Shown: positions 6,008 to 8,505 of the stretch, in pieces
Numbering within the stretch: the stretch's first letter is position 1
How the letters are laid out: each line of letters starts with the position of its first letter
Assembly (NCBI GenBank): GCA_017523995.1
Contig: JAFWUX010000228.1
Location: 1 to 8,505, forward strand
DNA length: 8,505 bases
Reading direction: 5' to 3'
Source of the DNA: Oscillospiraceae bacterium
GTDB taxonomy: Bacteria > Bacillota_A > Clostridia > Oscillospirales > Ruminococcaceae
Translations under genes and position numbers: made by a program
The notes under the pieces: generated by a model
What the model saw: only the letters and a program-made list of their open reading frames with translations
Database searches by the model: none
Told to the model about the DNA's origin: nothing

Positions 6008-6670
6008 ATGAAACATTTAGGGGCAGTCCTGCTGATTACAGGCGGAATGCTGCTGACCGCCTGCGGAATGTCCATATTACAGGGCGAACCGGAGCAGGCA
6101 GAGGAAACCAGCAAGCCGAAAACTGAGCATACCGCACAAACCGCAGCTTCTACCGAATCCAGCGCGGAAAGCACGGAATCATCTGAATCCGGAACAGCCT
6201 ATGAATTTCCGGATCTGCATACATTTGAAGCGAAAACGCTCGAGGGGAGCAGCTTTTCTCCGGCGGATTTTGCCGCTGCCGATGTGACCGCGATCAATAT
6301 CTGGTCCACAACATGCGGCCCGTGCGTGCGGGAGATGCCGGAGCTTGCGGAATATGCGAAAACGCTGCCGGAGAATCTGCGCATTATGACATGGTGTCTT
6401 GATGCGGATGTGTCCACATCGTCGGCGGATATTCAGCAGTATCTCACGGAATGCGGCTTCACCGGCATCACGCTGGCTGCCGGAAACGGTGATCTGGAAA
6501 CGCTGTACAATCATCTGATGTATACGCCGACCACGATTTTTGTCGATGCAGACGGCAATCTTGTCGCTGAGCCGCTGATCGGAGCGGGCAGCATCGCGGA
6601 GCGCTACTCAGCGCAGTTTGATGCGGCGCTGGATTCGCTCGGCATTGCACATGAATCAGAAAAAGAATGA
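6008..6670 (+). CDS. TlpA/ResA-like thioredoxin-fold lipoprotein
   Basis: This 220-residue protein is a membrane-anchored thiol-disulfide oxidoreductase acting outside the cell membrane. A hydrophobic signal ends in the lipobox LTAC, with C19 as the lipidated cysteine. Residues about 27-62 are a low-complexity Glu/Ser/Thr-rich tether. The thioredoxin fold starts near residue 66 with the TlpA-style segment INIWSTTCGPC. W99 and the active-site pair C103/C106 are intact, and the conserved cis-proline is P174 in YTPTTIFVD. C130 and C149 are extra cysteines that could form a second disulfide. The start is supported by GAGGAA seven bases upstream. The gene is alone in its transcription unit, with terminators on both sides, so context gives no substrate. 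In this family partners include cytochrome maturation factors and other exported cysteine proteins. Which applies here is unknown. Confidence 0.92.
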   Translation: MKHLGAVLLITGGMLLTACGMSILQGEPEQAEETSKPKTEHTAQTAASTESSAESTESSESGTAYEFPDLHTFEAKTLEGSSFSPADFAAADVTAINIWSTTCGPCVREMPELAEYAKTLPENLRIMTWCLDADVSTSSADIQQYLTECGFTGITLAAGNGDLETLYNHLMYTPTTIFVDADGNLVAEPLIGAGSIAERYSAQFDAALDSLGIAHESEKE

Positions 6671-6673
6671 AAA

Positions 6674-6710
6674 CCGCCGCGGAGCAGTCAGTCCTCCGCG
6701 GCGGCTTTTT
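6674..6710. terminator. Bidirectional terminator between convergent genes
   Basis: CCGCCGCGGAG (6674-6684) pairs perfectly with CTCCGCGGCGG (6694-6704) over 11 bp around a nine-base loop. On the plus strand it is followed by CTTTTT. On the minus strand the stem runs into TTTT (6673-6670) and then CATTCTTTTT. It lies three bases after the thioredoxin-like gene and can also stop transcripts from the convergent GHL10 gene. Confidence 0.9.
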
Positions 6711-6716
6711 GCTCTA

Positions 6717-6862
6717 ATGAATCAATCATGAGGGCTCTGCCCTCAAACTCCCGCCAAAGGGTCAATGACCCTTTGGAATCCCACTTTTGGGAAATGATAG
6801 AATAACGTTCTTTTTCTATTGCAACTTGAAATGGGATTCTTAAGGGATATTTTTCCCCTAAG
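6717..6862. repeat. Chain of intergenic palindromes, including a relative of the 80-bp repeat
   Basis: ATGAATCAATC (6717-6727) is the exact reverse complement of GATTGATTCAT from the 80-bp repeats. It is followed, as there, by a palindrome, here TGAGGGC-TCT-GCCCTCA (6729-6745). Next comes CCAAAGGGTCA-A-TGACCCTTTGG (6754-6776), a perfect 11-bp inverted repeat. TCCCA-CTTT-TGGGA follows at 6779-6792. GAATCCCA (6776-6783) also matches TGGGATTC at 6832-6839. CTTAAGGGA-N6-TCCCCTAAG (6839-6862) pairs with one mismatch that becomes a G-U wobble in the minus-strand RNA. None has a good T tract, so they are not ordinary terminators. The stretch 6863-6951 shows nothing recognisable apart from the self-complementary CTGCGCAG. 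Confidence 0.75.
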
Positions 6863-6951
6863 CAGGGGCTTGGGAGCTCGATTTCTGCGCAGCAAACTCG
6901 ACACAGTGCAGCGCGGAGAGTCCCCATTAGAATCCGCCGGAGGTGCTTTAT

Positions 6952-8157
6952 TCAGCGTCTCCCTAATGCTGCACGCAAAGCATCTGCGGTTTCAGGCGGA
7001 AGGTCAAGCAGCGCATCTGCATGATAAAACGCGGCGCCGTCTGTCTGCGGAGAACGAAGCACATCCGCCGCCTGCTGCACGATCAGTTCCGGTGTGCCGC
7101 ACCATTCGGATTCTCCCGCGCCTGCGTAAGGATCCTTCTGTCCGGTTTTGTATGCGGCAAGCCCGATCACGAGGCGGACATCATCCCTGCGCGGCAAAGT
7201 CTGCCATGTCTGCAAAATCTCAGTAAACGGGGATTTTTCATTGCGGTATCCGAAATAAATCTGCGGTACGATCCAGTCGCAGCAGCGGTCATCGCCGAGC
7301 CATGCGGGAACATCTGCATAGAGCGATTCGCGGTTCGTCCGCAGACTGCCTTGCGGACTGACGGAAAACACCGCGTCCGGATCGGCGCTGTGAACTGCGC
7401 TGTTCATCTGATGCATCAGCTCCGTGATGTTTCCGCGCCGCCATGATGCGAGATCAGAGGCGCCGGAAACTGCAAAATCCTGTGCATCAAATGCGGTTTC
7501 GGTTGTCGGATAGAAATAGTCATCAATGTGGATGCCATCAGGGTGATACTGTGAGATCAGCTCTGTGATCGCGCCGGTCAGGAACGTGCAGGTCGAATCT
7601 GCTGCCGGATTCAGATAGTATCTGCCGTCCCATTTCGAAAGATGCGCGGCGCGTTCTGCGGGATCGCGATACCATGTTTGCAGCTGCGAACTGCCGGACT
7701 GTGCATCCATATAGGCTTCGGTCTGCAGGCGCAGCGGATTGATCCATGCATGAAACGAGAGCCCGAGCGTCTTGCAGACCGGCTGAAACAGCGTCATGAC
7801 ATTTTGGCTTGCGGCGGTCGGCAGCAGTGGGTAGAAATCTGAGGGATAGCCGCTTTCTCCGAATGCGCAGACATGGACAAATACCGTGTTCACGCCAAGA
7901 TCACGCAGCGCCGTCAGATATGCGGTGACTGCTGCCTCCGGATCGGACGCTGTGAGCAGCGCATCGACTGTGAAATACGGGATCCATGCCGCGATGACAG
8001 GTGCATCGGGTTCAGGTGCCGGCGGGAGATGCAGCTGTTCATAGGTTTGCGCCTGCATCCGGACGGCGGGCGGGGACGGGGCGGAATCGTGATAGCAGGC
8101 TGTCAGGAGCAGCAGAACTGGCAGAAGCATCAGCATGACGCGGCACTGGATTGACAT
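6952..8157 (-). CDS. GHL10-family lipoprotein glycoside hydrolase (DigH/YddW-like)
   Basis: This 401-residue lipoprotein belongs to the GHL10 (PF02638) family. The E. coli member DigH/YddW hydrolyses denuded peptidoglycan glycan strands, so a cell-surface glycan hydrolase is the likely role. A signal segment ends in lipobox LTAC with C21 as the lipid anchor. A proline-rich tether follows (about 24-53). The TIM-barrel-like domain shows AAWIPYF (56-62), the NTVFVHVCAFGESGYPSDFYP region (90-110), FHAWINPLR (135-143), DGIHIDDYFYP (207-217) with the paired aspartates D212/D213, FSVSPQG (264-270) and WIVPQIYFGY (295-304). AAAGGAG eight bases upstream supports the start at 8157. It is a single-gene unit convergent with the thioredoxin-like gene. 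There is no dockerin, so it is not cellulosomal. The substrate is inferred from the family only; a role on host or plant glycans cannot be excluded. Confidence 0.9.
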   Translation of the reverse strand: MSIQCRVMLMLLPVLLLLTACYHDSAPSPPAVRMQAQTYEQLHLPPAPEPDAPVIAAWIPYFTVDALLTASDPEAAVTAYLTALRDLGVNTVFVHVCAFGESGYPSDFYPLLPTAASQNVMTLFQPVCKTLGLSFHAWINPLRLQTEAYMDAQSGSSQLQTWYRDPAERAAHLSKWDGRYYLNPAADSTCTFLTGAITELISQYHPDGIHIDDYFYPTTETAFDAQDFAVSGASDLASWRRGNITELMHQMNSAVHSADPDAVFSVSPQGSLRTNRESLYADVPAWLGDDRCCDWIVPQIYFGYRNEKSPFTEILQTWQTLPRRDDVRLVIGLAAYKTGQKDPYAGAGESEWCGTPELIVQQAADVLRSPQTDGAAFYHADALLDLPPETADALRAALGRR

Positions 8158-8188
8158 GAGAAAGACTCCTTTCCGGCTCGGTGCTTTT

Positions 8189-8221
8189 ATTATACCGGAA
8201 AGTGCCTGCGAAAGCTGTCAG
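8189..8221 (-). promoter_or_regulatory. Candidate promoter of the GHL10 gene
   Basis: On the minus strand TATAAT (8194-8189) is perfect and preceded by CCGG. CTGACA (8221-8216) resembles a -35 but is 21 bases away, which is too far for a standard promoter. The -10 position fits a leader of about 25 bases before the ATG. Confidence 0.5.
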
Positions 8222-8253
8222 AACGGCAGAGGGGGCTGTGCTGAATCTGCGGG

Positions 8254-8287
8254 GCGGTCGGCAGTGGCGGCAGCCATTTTGCTAAAG
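8254..8287 (-). repeat. Diverged copy of the 80-bp repeat's palindromic end
   Basis: Read on the minus strand, this 34-base stretch starts CTTTAGCAAAATGG and ends CACTGCCGACCGC. It matches the corresponding 34 bases of the fourth array copy (CTTTAGCAAATTGG ... CACTGCCCGCCGC) at 27 positions by my hand alignment without gaps. The palindrome itself has decayed. It lies upstream of the GHL10 gene in the same relative orientation as the array has to the xylanase. Confidence 0.55.
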
Positions 8288-8302
8288 CTGATTTGGGGTT
8301 TA

Positions 8303-8410
8303 TTGTTCTTATCCTGTGTCCGAGTGTTTGATTTTACTAAGCGCACTCGGATTTAATTATTGGTTGCTTGTTCTTTATCCTTTGTCCTAATGTTTAATTC
8401 CGCTGGGCGC
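8303..8410. repeat. Pair of imperfect direct repeats, one containing an inverted repeat
   Basis: The stretches 8303-8344 and 8368-8410 align over about 42 bases with a single one-base gap and roughly nine mismatches. Both start TTGTTCTT and end GCGC. The first contains TCCGAGTG (8319-8326) and its exact complement CACTCGGA (8344-8351), an 8-bp stem with a 17-base loop. The second has lost this pairing. No coding sequence is credible here. Confidence 0.6.
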
Positions 8411-8421
8411 GGGGCGCGAAT

Positions 8422-8497
8422 GCGAGGGGAAGAACCATAGAGAGAGGGAAGTCCTCGCTACGCTCGGGTCTCCCCTCTCCCTAAGGTTCTCCCCCGC
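8422..8497. repeat. Long imperfect inverted repeat at the right edge
   Basis: The arms at about 8422-8454 and 8467-8497 are complementary over some 30 bases, with two single-base bulges and about four mismatches. Shared blocks include GAACC/GGTTC and AGAGGG/CCCTCT. The short centre contains TCGCTACGCTCG. The transcript would fold into a long hairpin on either strand. There is no obvious T tract before the window ends. Confidence 0.7.
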
Positions 8498-8505
8498 ACC
8501 GTTAC

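Noticed and set aside
6688..6927. Leftward 79-codon frame after the GHL10 gene
   Set aside because: It runs through the palindromic block and into the bidirectional terminator; the peptide is low-complexity translation of repeats.
8135..8356. Rightward 73-codon frame overlapping the GHL10 start
   Set aside because: It covers the GHL10 promoter and repeat elements on the opposite strand, has no good ribosome binding site, and its hydrophobic stretch arises from AT-rich intergenic sequence.

Overview
The window looks like chromosome of a cellulosome-producing Ruminococcus. The strongest evidence is the large secreted xylanase at 2509-5754. It ends in a dockerin whose second calcium loop and preceding 'EQG..N' segment are of the Ruminococcus flavefaciens/champanellensis type. 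The GC-rich coding sequence fits R. champanellensis better than the lower-GC R. flavefaciens. The species call is inference from composition and family resemblance only.

Layout from left to right. (1) The first 34 bases hold the start of a leftward gene that leaves the window, possibly a transposase. It has its own promoter and an inverted repeat that could hide its ribosome binding site in read-through RNA. (2) A leftward two-component operon follows: OmpR-type response regulator 1852-1178, then histidine kinase 1181-186. The two genes overlap by four bases and the operon ends in a strong terminator. (3) A 640-base intergenic region holds degenerate palindromic elements, then four tandem copies of a roughly 80-bp repeat, then the xylanase promoter and operator-like repeats. 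(4) The rightward xylanase has a signal peptide, two CBM22-like modules, GH10, an unassigned module, a CBM9-like module and a dockerin. Two consecutive intrinsic terminators follow it. (5) A rightward TlpA/ResA-like thioredoxin-fold lipoprotein lies at 6008-6670. (6) A bidirectional terminator and a hairpin-rich spacer separate it from a convergent leftward gene at 8157-6952. That gene encodes a GHL10-family lipoprotein related to E. coli DigH/YddW. (7) The last 348 bases hold no credible gene. They carry the GHL10 promoter, a diverged relative of the 80-bp repeat, a pair of direct repeats and a long imperfect inverted repeat.

How the genes work together. The xylanase is an extracellular, scaffold-anchored plant-wall enzyme. 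The two lipoproteins should sit on the outer face of the membrane, one handling thiol/disulfide chemistry and one probably acting on cell-wall glycan. The two-component system diverges from the xylanase across the repeat region. It could regulate the xylanase, but nothing in the sequence proves it. The most unusual content is non-coding: a palindromic repeat family recurring in three intergenic regions, and the possible ribosome-binding-site trap at the left edge.
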